Positions 39,686-48,000 of a stretch of 64,000 bases of DNA are shown piece by piece. Numbering within the stretch: position 1 is the stretch's first letter; every line of letters starts with the position of its first letter. Where the stretch lies: contig NZ_JAGGOZ010000016.1 of assembly GCF_018614075.1 (NCBI RefSeq), positions 62,001-126,000 of the forward strand, read 5' to 3'. The stretch is from Streptomyces sp. ISL-94. GTDB lineage: Bacteria; Actinomycetota; Actinomycetes; Streptomycetales; Streptomycetaceae. A program made the translations under genes and the position numbers. The notes under the pieces are model-generated. The model made no database searches. It was given only the letters and a program-made list of their open reading frames with translations, and had not been told where the DNA came from.

Positions 39686-40360
39686 ATGGGCATGGGCTTC
39701 ACGACCGGCGGCAGCCGCGGCACCAGGGAGTTCCGTTCCGGCGTCCGGCGCCGCGGCCGGACCTCGGAGTGCACGGCGGTGGCGGAGTACACCGGGCTGT
39801 GGGGCTGGGACGTGGTCCCCGGCGCCCGCGCCGCGGCGCCCGCCCGGGACTGCTCCTGCGGGGACCCCCGGTGCGCCGCCCCCGGCGCGCATCCGCTGGA
39901 CTTCGCCCCCACGGTCAAGGCCGGGGCCACCCTGGACGAGGCCACCGAGACCTGGGGCGAGTACCCCGGCGCGGCGGTGCTGCTCCCCGCCGGCCGCTCC
40001 TTCGACGTCATCGAGGTCTCGGAGGAGGCAGGGCGGCGCGCACTGGTCCGGCTGGAGCGGATGGGCCTGCCGCTCGGGCCGGTCATCGTGACCCCGGACG
40101 GCCGGGCGCAGTTCTTCGTCGCCCCGGGCGCGGCCGCCGAGCTGCCGGAGCTGCTGTACCGGATGGGCTGGGACGACGCCCACCTCGACCTGCGCGCCCT
40201 GGGGCACGGGGCCTTCGTCACGGCCCCGCCGTCCGACCGGGCCGGGCTCGGACCGGTCTGCTGGCTGCGGCCGCCCGCGCTCGACTCCGCGGGGGGTCCG
40301 CCGCAGGCGCGGCTGCTGCTGGGCACGCTCGCCTACCTGTGCCACCGCTTCCGCCGGTAG
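39686..40360 (+). CDS. Bifunctional DNA primase/polymerase-type (prim-pol N-domain) protein
   Basis: A 224-residue stand-alone protein of the archaeo-eukaryotic primase superfamily type seen in actinobacteria. After a basic start it has WDVVPGARAA, a cysteine pair (CSCGDPRC), HPLDFAPTV, and the ending LPPAGR/FDVIEV strand and GPVIVTPDGRAQFF region typical of prim-pol folds. No helicase domain follows. GGAGGGGG lies five bases before ATG 39686; a second ATG at 39692 is possible. It is separated from convergent ftsY by a strong terminator. Function in Streptomyces is unknown. Confidence 0.7.
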   Translation: MGMGFTTGGSRGTREFRSGVRRRGRTSECTAVAEYTGLWGWDVVPGARAAAPARDCSCGDPRCAAPGAHPLDFAPTVKAGATLDEATETWGEYPGAAVLLPAGRSFDVIEVSEEAGRRALVRLERMGLPLGPVIVTPDGRAQFFVAPGAAAELPELLYRMGWDDAHLDLRALGHGAFVTAPPSDRAGLGPVCWLRPPALDSAGGPPQARLLLGTLAYLCHRFRR

Positions 40361-40380
40361 CCGCCCGCCCCGACTCCCCG

Positions 40381-40428
40381 CGTGCGAGTGCCCCCGTGTT
40401 CCGGACGGAACACGGGGGCACTCGCACG
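40381..40428. terminator. Perfect 22-bp bidirectional terminator between prim-pol gene and ftsY
   Basis: Arms 40381-40402 and 40407-40428 are exact complements around a GGAC loop. It lies between the convergent ends of the prim-pol gene and ftsY and should stop transcription from both sides. Confidence 0.85.
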
Positions 40429-40460
40429 GATCCGTACGATCCGCGCTGTCCGGTCCGCGC

Positions 40461-41672
40461 TCAGTCGCCGATCAGGGCGTCCACGAACGCCTCCGGCTCG
40501 AAGGGCGCCAGGTCGTCCGCTCCCTCGCCGAGGCCGATGAGCTTGACCGGAACGCCCAGCTCGCGCTGGACGGCGATGACGATGCCGCCCTTGGCGGTGC
40601 CGTCGAGCTTGGTCAGCACGATGCCGGTGATGTCCACGACCTCCGCGAAGACACGGGCCTGGGCCAGGCCGTTCTGCCCGGTGGTGGCGTCCAGGACCAG
40701 CAGGATCTCGTCGAGCGGGCCGTGCTTCTCCACGACGCGCTTGACCTTGCCGAGCTCGTCCATGAGGCCGGTCTTGGTGTGCAGGCGGCCGGCGGTGTCG
40801 ATGAGCACCACGTCGGCGCCCTCGGCGATGCCCTCCTTGACCGCGTCGTAGGCGATCGAGGCGGGGTCACCGCCCTCGGGGCCCCGGACGGTACGGGCGC
40901 CGACGCGCTCGCCCCAGGTCTGGAGCTGGTCGGCGGCGGCGGCGCGGAAGGTGTCGGCCGCGCCGAGCACGACGCTGCGGCCGTCGGCGACAAGCACGCG
41001 GGCCAGCTTGCCCGTGGTGGTGGTCTTGCCGGTGCCGTTGACGCCGACGACCATGATCACGCCGGGGGTGTCCTCGCCGCTCTCGGTCTTCACGACGCGG
41101 TCGAAGTCGGTGCCGACCAGGGTCAGCAGCTCCTCCTTCAGCAGGGCGCGCAGGTCCGCCGGGGTGCGGGTGCCGAGCACCTTGACCCGCTCGCGGAGCC
41201 GGTCGACCAGCTCCTGGGTCGGGACGACACCGACGTCGGCGACGAGGAGGGTCTCCTCGATCTCCTCCCAGGTGTCCTCGTCGAGGTGCTCCCGGGAGAG
41301 CAGCGTGAGCAGGCCCTGGCCGAGGGAGTTCTGCGACCGGGCGAGCCGGGCGCGCAGCCGGACCAGACGGCCGGCGGTGGGCTCGGGCACCTCGATCTCG
41401 GGCGCGGCCGGAACCTCGGGCTCTACCGCAGGCGCCTCGACGGGAGCCGCGGCCTTCGGGAGCGCGACCTCCTCGATCGTGCGGCGCGGCTCTTCCGCCG
41501 TCTCTACGGCGTCCTCCCCCACCTGCGGTTCGGCAGGCGGGGCAGTGATGGTCGGCGTGCTCGACGGTGCCGGGGGCGGCAGCTGCTTCTTCTTGCGGCT
41601 GCTGACCACGAGCCCGCTGATCGCGCCGACCGCGACCAGGGCGATGACTACAGCAAGGATGAGGATTTCCAT
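40461..41672 (-). CDS. ftsY: Signal recognition particle receptor FtsY
   Basis: A 403-residue SRP receptor GTPase. A single N-terminal membrane segment (MEILILAVVIALVAVGAIS) anchors it, followed by a Pro/Glu-rich acidic linker, the N domain and the G domain with VGVNGTGKTTT, DTAGRLHTK and LTKLDGTAKGG. The ATG at 41672 starts the membrane helix. Together with ffh it completes the SRP targeting pathway within the window. Confidence 0.95.
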   Translation of the reverse strand: MEILILAVVIALVAVGAISGLVVSSRKKKQLPPPAPSSTPTITAPPAEPQVGEDAVETAEEPRRTIEEVALPKAAAPVEAPAVEPEVPAAPEIEVPEPTAGRLVRLRARLARSQNSLGQGLLTLLSREHLDEDTWEEIEETLLVADVGVVPTQELVDRLRERVKVLGTRTPADLRALLKEELLTLVGTDFDRVVKTESGEDTPGVIMVVGVNGTGKTTTTGKLARVLVADGRSVVLGAADTFRAAAADQLQTWGERVGARTVRGPEGGDPASIAYDAVKEGIAEGADVVLIDTAGRLHTKTGLMDELGKVKRVVEKHGPLDEILLVLDATTGQNGLAQARVFAEVVDITGIVLTKLDGTAKGGIVIAVQRELGVPVKLIGLGEGADDLAPFEPEAFVDALIGD

Positions 41673-41839
41673 AACCCGTCCAGTATGCGCGACCTGGCCC
41701 ACGGCACTCCGTTGTCCAGGCGGCCCTATGCGCCTCCGCGGGCCGGACTGGTCCGCCGCTCGGCCACGTGTCGGCGGGAAGCCCTTTCAGGGCGGAGTCA
41801 CAACCACCCCGGTGTCGGGCGTGGCGGCGCAGAGCGCCC

Positions 41840-41880
41840 AGGGGCTGTCGCAGCTCATACAGTGGGCCGCGACAGCCCCT
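41840..41880. terminator. 12-bp hairpin between ftsY and the transporter remnant
   Basis: AGGGGCTGTCGC (41840-41851) and GCGACAGCCCCT (41869-41880) are perfect complements. It lies upstream of ftsY and at the left edge of the truncated transporter, so it may be a leftover terminator from lost sequence or a rearrangement scar. Confidence 0.45.
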
Positions 41881-41904
41881 GACTCTTGGGTCATCACACA
41901 GGCA

Positions 41905-42300
41905 CCAAGCCTCTCCGTCGGCCTGATCCCGATCTCCGGAAAGCGCGGCGGCGCCCCCGGCAGGGCCCTGTCCCGGGCGGGGTTCGGGCAGCGCGGCAAC
42001 CCGACCTACGACGGCCCCGCCCTGCCGGACACCACGCGGGCCAGTGCCTACTGGTACCGGGGCGGCTTCGCCTGGCAGGCGATGACCGCGTGGGGCCTCG
42101 CCCTCGTCGCGGGCCTGCTGTTCCCCGCGGTGGACTGGTTCGGCGGACCGCTCGCCTCCGCCTGGATGGGGCAGAACGGCCCGGGCTGGCCGGCGGGCAT
42201 CCTCACCTCGGCCGCGCTGTACGCCGTACTGCCGCGCACGGCCCCGGCGGAGCCGGCCGCGGCAGAGGAGCGCGAGCTCGCCGGATCCCTGTCAAACTGA
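41905..42300 (+). pseudogene. 5'-truncated remnant of an NCS1-type nucleobase permease
   Basis: The plus-strand frame ending at 42300 reads like the end of a purine/cytosine-type permease: TRASAYWYRGGFAWQAMTAW, then two hydrophobic helices (LALVAGLLFPAV and PAGILTSAALYAVL) and a short acidic tail. No N-terminal portion, start codon or ribosome binding site is present; upstream sequence is unrelated and contains a hairpin. The NCS1 assignment is by eye from the tail only. It probably represents decay of a transporter once located here. Confidence 0.45.
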
Positions 42301-42318
42301 CGCCACGTCAGCTAACGT

Positions 42319-42355
42319 CCCCCTTCGCCCGCCCCACCACCTCCGGCGAAGGGGG
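42319..42355 (+). promoter_or_regulatory. Leader hairpin masking the ribosome binding site of the LLM gene
   Basis: CCCCCTTCGCC (42319-42329) pairs perfectly with GGCGAAGGGGG (42345-42355). The right arm is the GAAGGGGG ribosome binding site of the next gene, nine bases before its ATG. A second small dyad, CTGACG-CCA-CGTCAG at 42297-42311, lies just upstream and may be an operator. Confidence 0.6.
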
Positions 42356-42363
42356 ACTTCTCC

Positions 42364-43350
42364 ATGCCCATCACCGTGGCCCGGTTCAATCTCGTCGACC
42401 CGAACGGCACCCCCGAATCCCTCTCCGCCCGCTACAAGGCGGCGCTGGAGATGGCCCGGTACGCGGACGACCGCGGGATCGACACCGTCCAGACCGAGGA
42501 GCACCACGGCACCGGCAACAACTGGCTGCCCTCCCCCTTCGCCTTCGCCGCCGCCGTCTTCGGCGCCACCCGCCGGATCGCCGTCACCGTCTCGGCGATC
42601 ATCGGCCCGCTGTACGACCCGTTGAAGGTGGCCGAGGACATCGCCGTCCTCGACCTGCTGAGCGGCGGACGCCTGGTCACGGTCGCGGGCATCGGCTACC
42701 GGCCGGAGGAGTACGAGCAGCACGGCGTGGAGTGGGGCCGGCGCGGCAGGCTCCAGGACGAGCTCCTGGAAACCCTGCTGAAGGCGTGGACCGGCGAGCC
42801 CTTCGAGTTCCGCGGCCGGACCGTACGGGTCACCCCGCGACCCTTCACCCGGCCGCACCCGATGCTCCTGGTCGGCGGCAGCTCCGAGGCCGCCGCCCGG
42901 CGCGCGGCCCGGCTGGGGCTGCCCTTCTTCCCCAGCGCGCACCTGCCGGAGCTGGAGGCGTACTACCAGGCGAAGCTCGCGGAGTACGGCACGGAGGGCT
43001 TCTGCATGATGCCCGCGGCCCAGACCCCGCTGCTGCACATATCCGAGGACCCCGACCGCACCTGGGCCGAGCACGGCGAGCGCTTCCTGCACGAGGCGGG
43101 CATGTACGCGTCCTGGCAGTCGAAGGACATCCGCAGCGCCGTACGGTCGTCCGCGCGCTCGGTGGCGGAGCTGCGCGCGGAAGGCGTCTACCGGATCCTC
43201 ACCCCGGACGAGGCGGTGGCGTACGCCCGGGGCGCCGGCGAGGCGGGGAACCTGGTGCTGCACCCGCTGTGCGGCGGGATGCCGCTGGACGAGGGCTGGC
43301 GCAGCCTGCACCTGCTGTGCGAACAGGTACTGCCCCGGCTCAAGGACTGA
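42364..43350 (+). CDS. LLM class flavin-dependent oxidoreductase (luciferase-like)
   Basis: A 328-residue TIM-barrel enzyme of the bacterial-luciferase superfamily, which uses FMNH2 or F420. Typical segments are ADDRGIDTVQTEEHHG near residue 35, the VAEDIAVLDLLSGGRLVTVAGIGY core around 79-102 and MLLVGGSSEAAARRAARLGL. The substrate cannot be predicted; the group includes alkanal monooxygenases and F420-dependent dehydrogenases. ATG 42364 with a GAAGGGGGA site that is partly hidden in a hairpin. It is alone on the plus strand between ftsY and glcP. Confidence 0.88.
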   Translation: MPITVARFNLVDPNGTPESLSARYKAALEMARYADDRGIDTVQTEEHHGTGNNWLPSPFAFAAAVFGATRRIAVTVSAIIGPLYDPLKVAEDIAVLDLLSGGRLVTVAGIGYRPEEYEQHGVEWGRRGRLQDELLETLLKAWTGEPFEFRGRTVRVTPRPFTRPHPMLLVGGSSEAAARRAARLGLPFFPSAHLPELEAYYQAKLAEYGTEGFCMMPAAQTPLLHISEDPDRTWAEHGERFLHEAGMYASWQSKDIRSAVRSSARSVAELRAEGVYRILTPDEAVAYARGAGEAGNLVLHPLCGGMPLDEGWRSLHLLCEQVLPRLKD

Positions 43351-43362
43351 GCCGGGGCAGTA
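43328..43362. terminator. 15-bp terminator overlapping the LLM stop codon
   Basis: TACTGCCCCGGCTCA (43328-43342) and TGAGCCGGGGCAGTA (43348-43362) are perfect complements around a 5-base loop. The TGA stop codon (43348-43350) starts the right arm. It separates the convergent LLM and glcP genes and can work in both directions. Confidence 0.8.
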
Positions 43363-43391
43363 TCGAGGAGAAGGGGTGGTGGCGGGGAGTG

Positions 43392-44822
43392 TTACCCCAT
43401 CTCCTCCAGCGCCTTGCCCTTGGTCTCCGGCACCCACTTGAGGATGAAGGGGATCGAGAGCACGGCGAAGACCGTGTAGATGACGTACGCGCCGGACAGG
43501 TTCCAGTCCGACAGGCTCGGGAACGAGACGGTGATGACCCAGTTGGCGATCCACTGGGCCGCGGCGGCGACGCCGAGGGCCGCGGCCCGGATGCGGTTGG
43601 GGAACATCTCGCCGAGCAGCACCCAGACCACCACGCCCCAGGACAGGGCGAAGAAGAGCACGAAGCAGTGCGCGGCGATCAGCGCGACCGTGCCCTGGGT
43701 GTCGGGCATGGAGATGTTGTCGCCGGTGCCGGTCTTGTACGAGAACGCCCAGGCGCAGAGGCCGAGGGAGAGCGCCATTCCGGCCGATCCGATGAGCGCG
43801 AGCGGCTTGCGGCCGATCCGGTCGACGAAGATCATCGCGATCACCGTGCCGATGATGTTGATGATCGACGTGGTGAAGGAGTACAGGAACGAGCTGGTCG
43901 GGTCGATGCCCACGGACTGCCACAGCGAAGAGCTGTAGTAGAAGATCACGTTGATGCCGACGAGCTGCTGGAAGACGGAGAGGCCGATGCCGATCCAGAC
44001 GATGGGCAGGAAGGCGAAGCGGCCGCCGAGCAGGTCCTGGAAAGTGGACTTGTGCTCGGAGCGCATGGCCAGGTCGATCTCGGCGACGCGCGCGTCCAGG
44101 TCGACCTTCGAGCCCTCGACCTCGCGCAGCACCTGCTTGGCCTGCTCGGTGCGGCCGACGGAGATCAGGAAGCGCGGGGACTCCGGGATGACGAAGGACA
44201 TCAGCCCGTAGAGCACGGCGGGGACGACCATGACGCCGAGCATCCACTGCCAGGCCTCGAAGCCGGCGAGCTTGCCGCGCTGGTCGCCGTCGGCGAGGTT
44301 CAGGATGCCCCAGTTGACGAGCTGGGAGATGGCGATGCCGATGACGATGGCGGCCTGCTGGAAGGAGGCCAGGCGGCCGCGGTAGGCGGCCGGGGACACC
44401 TCGGCGATGTAGGCGGGGCCGATGACGGAGGCCATGCCGATGCCGAAGCCGCCGATCACGCGCCAGGCGGCCAGGTCCCAGAGGGCGAAGGGCAGGGCCG
44501 AGCCGATGGCGCTCGCCGTGAAGAGGACGGCGGCGATCTGCATGCAGCGGATGCGGCCGATCCGGTCGGCTATGCGGCCGGCAGTGGCGGCGCCGAAGGC
44601 GCAGCCGATCAGCGCGGCGGCGATCACCTGGGCGAGTGCCCCGGATCCGATGCCGAACCGGTCGCGGATGGCTTCGACGGCGCCGTTGATGACGGAGCTG
44701 TCGTAGCCGAAGAGGAAACCGCCCATGGCCGCGGCCGCGGTGATGAAGATGACGTGCCCGAGATGGTCGGGCTGCGCCACCCGGCCCCTGCCTGACGCGG
44801 GTGCGTTCGCTGTGCTGGTCAA
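43392..44822 (-). CDS. glcP: Glucose permease GlcP (MFS sugar porter)
   Basis: A 476-residue proton-coupled sugar symporter with twelve membrane helices. Sugar-porter signatures are present: GGFLFGYDSSVINGA, GRIADRIGRIR, PESPRFLISVGR, QQLVGINVIFYYSS and the C-terminal PETKGKALEEMG. It is very similar to the main S. coelicolor glucose permease, which also neighbours smc. TTG 44822 is chosen because AGGAG lies seven bases upstream and the protein then starts (M)TSTANAP as in that homologue. A dyad lies inside its likely promoter. Confidence 0.93.
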   Translation of the reverse strand: MTSTANAPASGRGRVAQPDHLGHVIFITAAAAMGGFLFGYDSSVINGAVEAIRDRFGIGSGALAQVIAAALIGCAFGAATAGRIADRIGRIRCMQIAAVLFTASAIGSALPFALWDLAAWRVIGGFGIGMASVIGPAYIAEVSPAAYRGRLASFQQAAIVIGIAISQLVNWGILNLADGDQRGKLAGFEAWQWMLGVMVVPAVLYGLMSFVIPESPRFLISVGRTEQAKQVLREVEGSKVDLDARVAEIDLAMRSEHKSTFQDLLGGRFAFLPIVWIGIGLSVFQQLVGINVIFYYSSSLWQSVGIDPTSSFLYSFTTSIINIIGTVIAMIFVDRIGRKPLALIGSAGMALSLGLCAWAFSYKTGTGDNISMPDTQGTVALIAAHCFVLFFALSWGVVVWVLLGEMFPNRIRAAALGVAAAAQWIANWVITVSFPSLSDWNLSGAYVIYTVFAVLSIPFILKWVPETKGKALEEMG

Positions 44823-44946
44823 GGTGCGCTCCTGGGCCCGGCGTCGACGGCGGGCGGTGTGGGGGTGTGCATCTGTGCGCGTGTTCCTCCAGTGGCGCAC
44901 AGCAAACTGCTCACCACCACCTGAACGTCGGACACGCCAAAGCAGA

Positions 44947-44974
44947 GCTTATGACTTCACCTTCTGAAGTCAAT
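44947..44974 (-). promoter_or_regulatory. glcP promoter with overlapping operator dyad
   Basis: On the minus strand TTGACT (complement of 44969-44974) and TAAGCT (complement of 44947-44952) are separated by 16 bases. The 21-base dyad TGACTTCA-gaagg-TGAAGTCA at 44953-44973 covers the -35 and the whole spacer, ideal for a repressor. The start codon is about 125 bases downstream. The regulator is unknown. Confidence 0.6.
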
Positions 44975-45017
44975 AGGGGGAGTCAGGCCTTTGCGTCGGA
45001 GTGAAGCGAGCCACAGT

Positions 45018-45037
45018 GTTCACTTCCTGAAGTGAAC
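45018..45037. promoter_or_regulatory. 20-bp perfect palindrome between smc and glcP
   Basis: GTTCACTTC-CT-GAAGTGAAC is a perfect dyad three bases after the smc stop codon. It shares the ACTTC/GAAGT core with the operator in the glcP promoter 45 bases away, so it could be a second binding site for the same regulator. It is short for a terminator. Confidence 0.5.
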
Positions 45038-45040
45038 GGG

Positions 45041-48000
45041 TCAGCGCAGCCGCTGGCTGATGACCTTGGAGACCCCGTCGCCCTGCATCGAGACTCCGTA
45101 GAGCGCGTCCGCGACCTCCATCGTCCGCTTCTGGTGCGTGATGACGATCAGCTGTGAGCTCTCCTGGAGCTCCTCCATGATCCTGATCAGCCGCTGCAGG
45201 TTGGTGTCGTCGAGCGCGGCCTCGACCTCGTCCATCACGTAGAACGGGCTGGGCCGCGCCTTGAAGATGGACACCAGCAGGGCCACGGCGGTGAGCGAGC
45301 GCTCGCCGCCGGAGAGCAGCGACAGCCGCTTGACCTTCTTGCCCGGCGGGCGGGCCTCGACGTCGACCCCGGTGGTCAGCATGTTGCCGGGGTCGGTGAG
45401 GACCAGCCGGCCCTCGCCGCCGGGGAACAGCCGCGAGAAGACCCCCTCGAACTCCCGGGCCGTGTCCCGGTACGCCTCGGTGAAGACCTGCTCGACGCGC
45501 TCGTCGACCTCCTTCACCACCTGAAGGAGGTCGGCGCGGGTCTTGCGCAGGTCCTCGAGCTGTTCGCTGAGGAACTGGTGGCGCTCCTCCAGCGCGGCGA
45601 ACTCTTCCAGCGCCAGCGGGTTGACCTTGCCGAGCTGCTGGTAGGCGCGCTCGGCCGCCTTGAGCCGCTTCTCCTGCTGGGCGCGGACGAAGGGGCCGGG
45701 CTGGTTCCGCGGGTGCTCTGTGCCCTCGGCGTCCTGTGGCAGCTCCTCGCCCTCGGCGGGCGGGGAGGGCGGCACCGGCTGGTCGGGGCCGTACTCGGCG
45801 ACGAGCCCGGCGGCCTCCATGCCGAACTCCTCCAGCGCCTTGTCCTGCACCGCCTCGATGCGCAGCCGCTTCTCGGCGCCGAGCACCTCGCCCCGGTGCA
45901 CGGAGTCGGTGAGCTTGTCGAGCTCGCCCTTCAGGTCCCGGGCGCCGGTGCGGGCTTCGCCGAGCTCCCGCTCGCGCAGGCCCTTGGCGTACTCGGCCGC
46001 GGCGCGCTCCTCGTCGGCGCGGAGGAGGGAGACCTCCACGTGCGCGAGGAGCTGGCGGGCCCCGTCGGCGACGGCCCGGGCCACCTCCGCCTCATGCCGA
46101 AGCCGTGCCCGGCGCCGCTCGGCCCGGGCCCGGGCCTCCCGTTCCGCCCGGGCCCCCCGATCGAGTGAATCGGCTCGCCCGGCCAGGCCCTTGACCCGCT
46201 CCTCGTGGGTCCGGAGCTGGAGCCGGGCCTCCATCTCCGTCTGCCGGGCGTTGGCCCCGTCGGCGGCGAGCCGGTCCCGCACGGCGGTGTCCGGCTCGTC
46301 CTCTACGGGCATCTCCTCGGCGGTGGCCAGCCGTTCCGCGCACTCCTCGACGTCGGCCAGCGCCTGTTCGAGCGCGTCCTGGGCCTTGGCCGCGGCGGCG
46401 GCACTGCGCTCGGCCTCGCCGGCGGCCCCCTTCGCCTGCCCGGCGAGCCGCCCGAGCTGCTGCGCGACTCCAGCGCGGGCCTGCTCGGCGGTCCGCCGCC
46501 GCGCGGCGAGCTCCTCGACCAGGGCCGCGGCGTCCTGCCGCCGTTCCTGGGCGGCGGCCTGGGCGGCGGCCAGCTCCGCGCACTGCACGTCCAGCCGGGC
46601 CAGCTCCGCCGCGGCCTCGTCCACCGCGGCCTGCACCTCGATCAGGCTGGGCGCGCCCGCGGAGCCGCCGTGCGCGAGATGTGCCCCGAGCACGTCTCCG
46701 TCCAGGGTTACGGCGACGGCATCGGGCCGCTGCGCGACGAGGCTCTCGGCCTCGTCGAGCGTCCCGACCACGACGTGCTCCCGCAGCACCCACGCGACGG
46801 CCCGCCACACCTCGGCATCCCCCTGCACCAGCTCCGCAGCGGCCACCCCGCCTACGGCTCCGCCGCCGGGTCCCGACCCCGAACCCGGCGCCTCAATCGC
46901 CGGCGGGGCTGAATGCGCGGGGCTCCGCCCAGGGCCCTGGGGCCCAGCCACCGGCGGAGCCGTAAGTGCGGAGCTCGGCCCCGGCACCGTCCCCATCCCC
47001 ATCGCCGGCGCGGCCGGGACGGGGCTCTGCCCAGGGCCGTGGGGCCCCGTCACCGGCGCGGCCGGAAGTGCGGAGCTCCGCCCCGCAGCCCGCGCCTCAA
47101 ACGCCGGCGGGGCTGAAAGCGCGCGGCTCTGCCCAGGGCCGTGGGGCCCCGTCACCGGGGCCGGAAGTGCCGCGGCGCGGCCCTCCGGCGCGCCGGGGCA
47201 GCCCGGATGCTGGGACCGCAGCTCCAGCCCCGCCGGCGTTTGAGGCGCGGGTCCGGGCAGAGCCCGGTCTCGGGAAGGGGCGGGGTGGGGGAAGACTCCC
47301 TCGGCCCCGGCCGAAGCCGCCGAGTCCAGGGCTGGGTCCTGAGGGGCGGGGTCCCGCCGGCCAGACCCCGGAGCGGACACCCGGTCCGGCAGGGCAGCCG
47401 GCCCGGCGGAGCCCGGGGTCTCACCCGGGAGGGAGGCACCCGTCGCGGCAGACCCCGGAACCGACACCCGGTCCGGCAGGGCCGCCGGGCCGGCGGAGCC
47501 CGGGGTCTCACCCGGGAGGGAGGCACCCGTCGCGGCAGACCCCGGAACCGATGCCTGAGCCGGCAGGGCAGCCAGGCCGGCGGGGGCCGGGGTCTCACCC
47601 GGGAGGGTCGGCGGGTCCGCCGGGGCTGCGGCGCGGCCCGGGAAGGCAGTCGGGCCGGTAGGGGCCTCGGTCCCGCCCGGGAGGGCAGGGGTGATCAGGA
47701 GGGTCGCGCGGCCCGCGTCCGCGGTGCGGAGGTGGCGGATCGCCGCGGCCGCGAAGGCCGGGGAGGACACCGCCACCGCGTCCGCCGCCGAGCCCAGCGC
47801 AGCGGCCACGGCGACTTCGTAGCCCGGGGTCACCGACAGCCGCTCCGCCGCCGGCCCCAGCAGCCCGGCCAGCCGTTCGCGCGCCGCGAGCAGCGCCCCC
47901 GTACCGTCCTTGCGCCGCAGCCCGAGCGCCAGCGCGTCCCGGCGCGCCGAGACCGCCGCACGGGAGCGTTCCGCCGCGGTGACCGCATCCCGCGCAGCAG

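Noticed and set aside
41886..44795. 969-codon plus-strand ORF and many other long antisense ORFs
   Set aside because: Very high GC leaves long open frames opposite and across real genes. Their translations are Arg/Pro/Gly/Ala-rich, and they cover recognisable genes (LLM oxidoreductase, glcP) in another frame or strand.
46845..47690. CRISPR-like array in smc
   Set aside because: The repeats are long, contiguous, GC-rich and translated in frame; there are no regular unique spacers and no cas genes.
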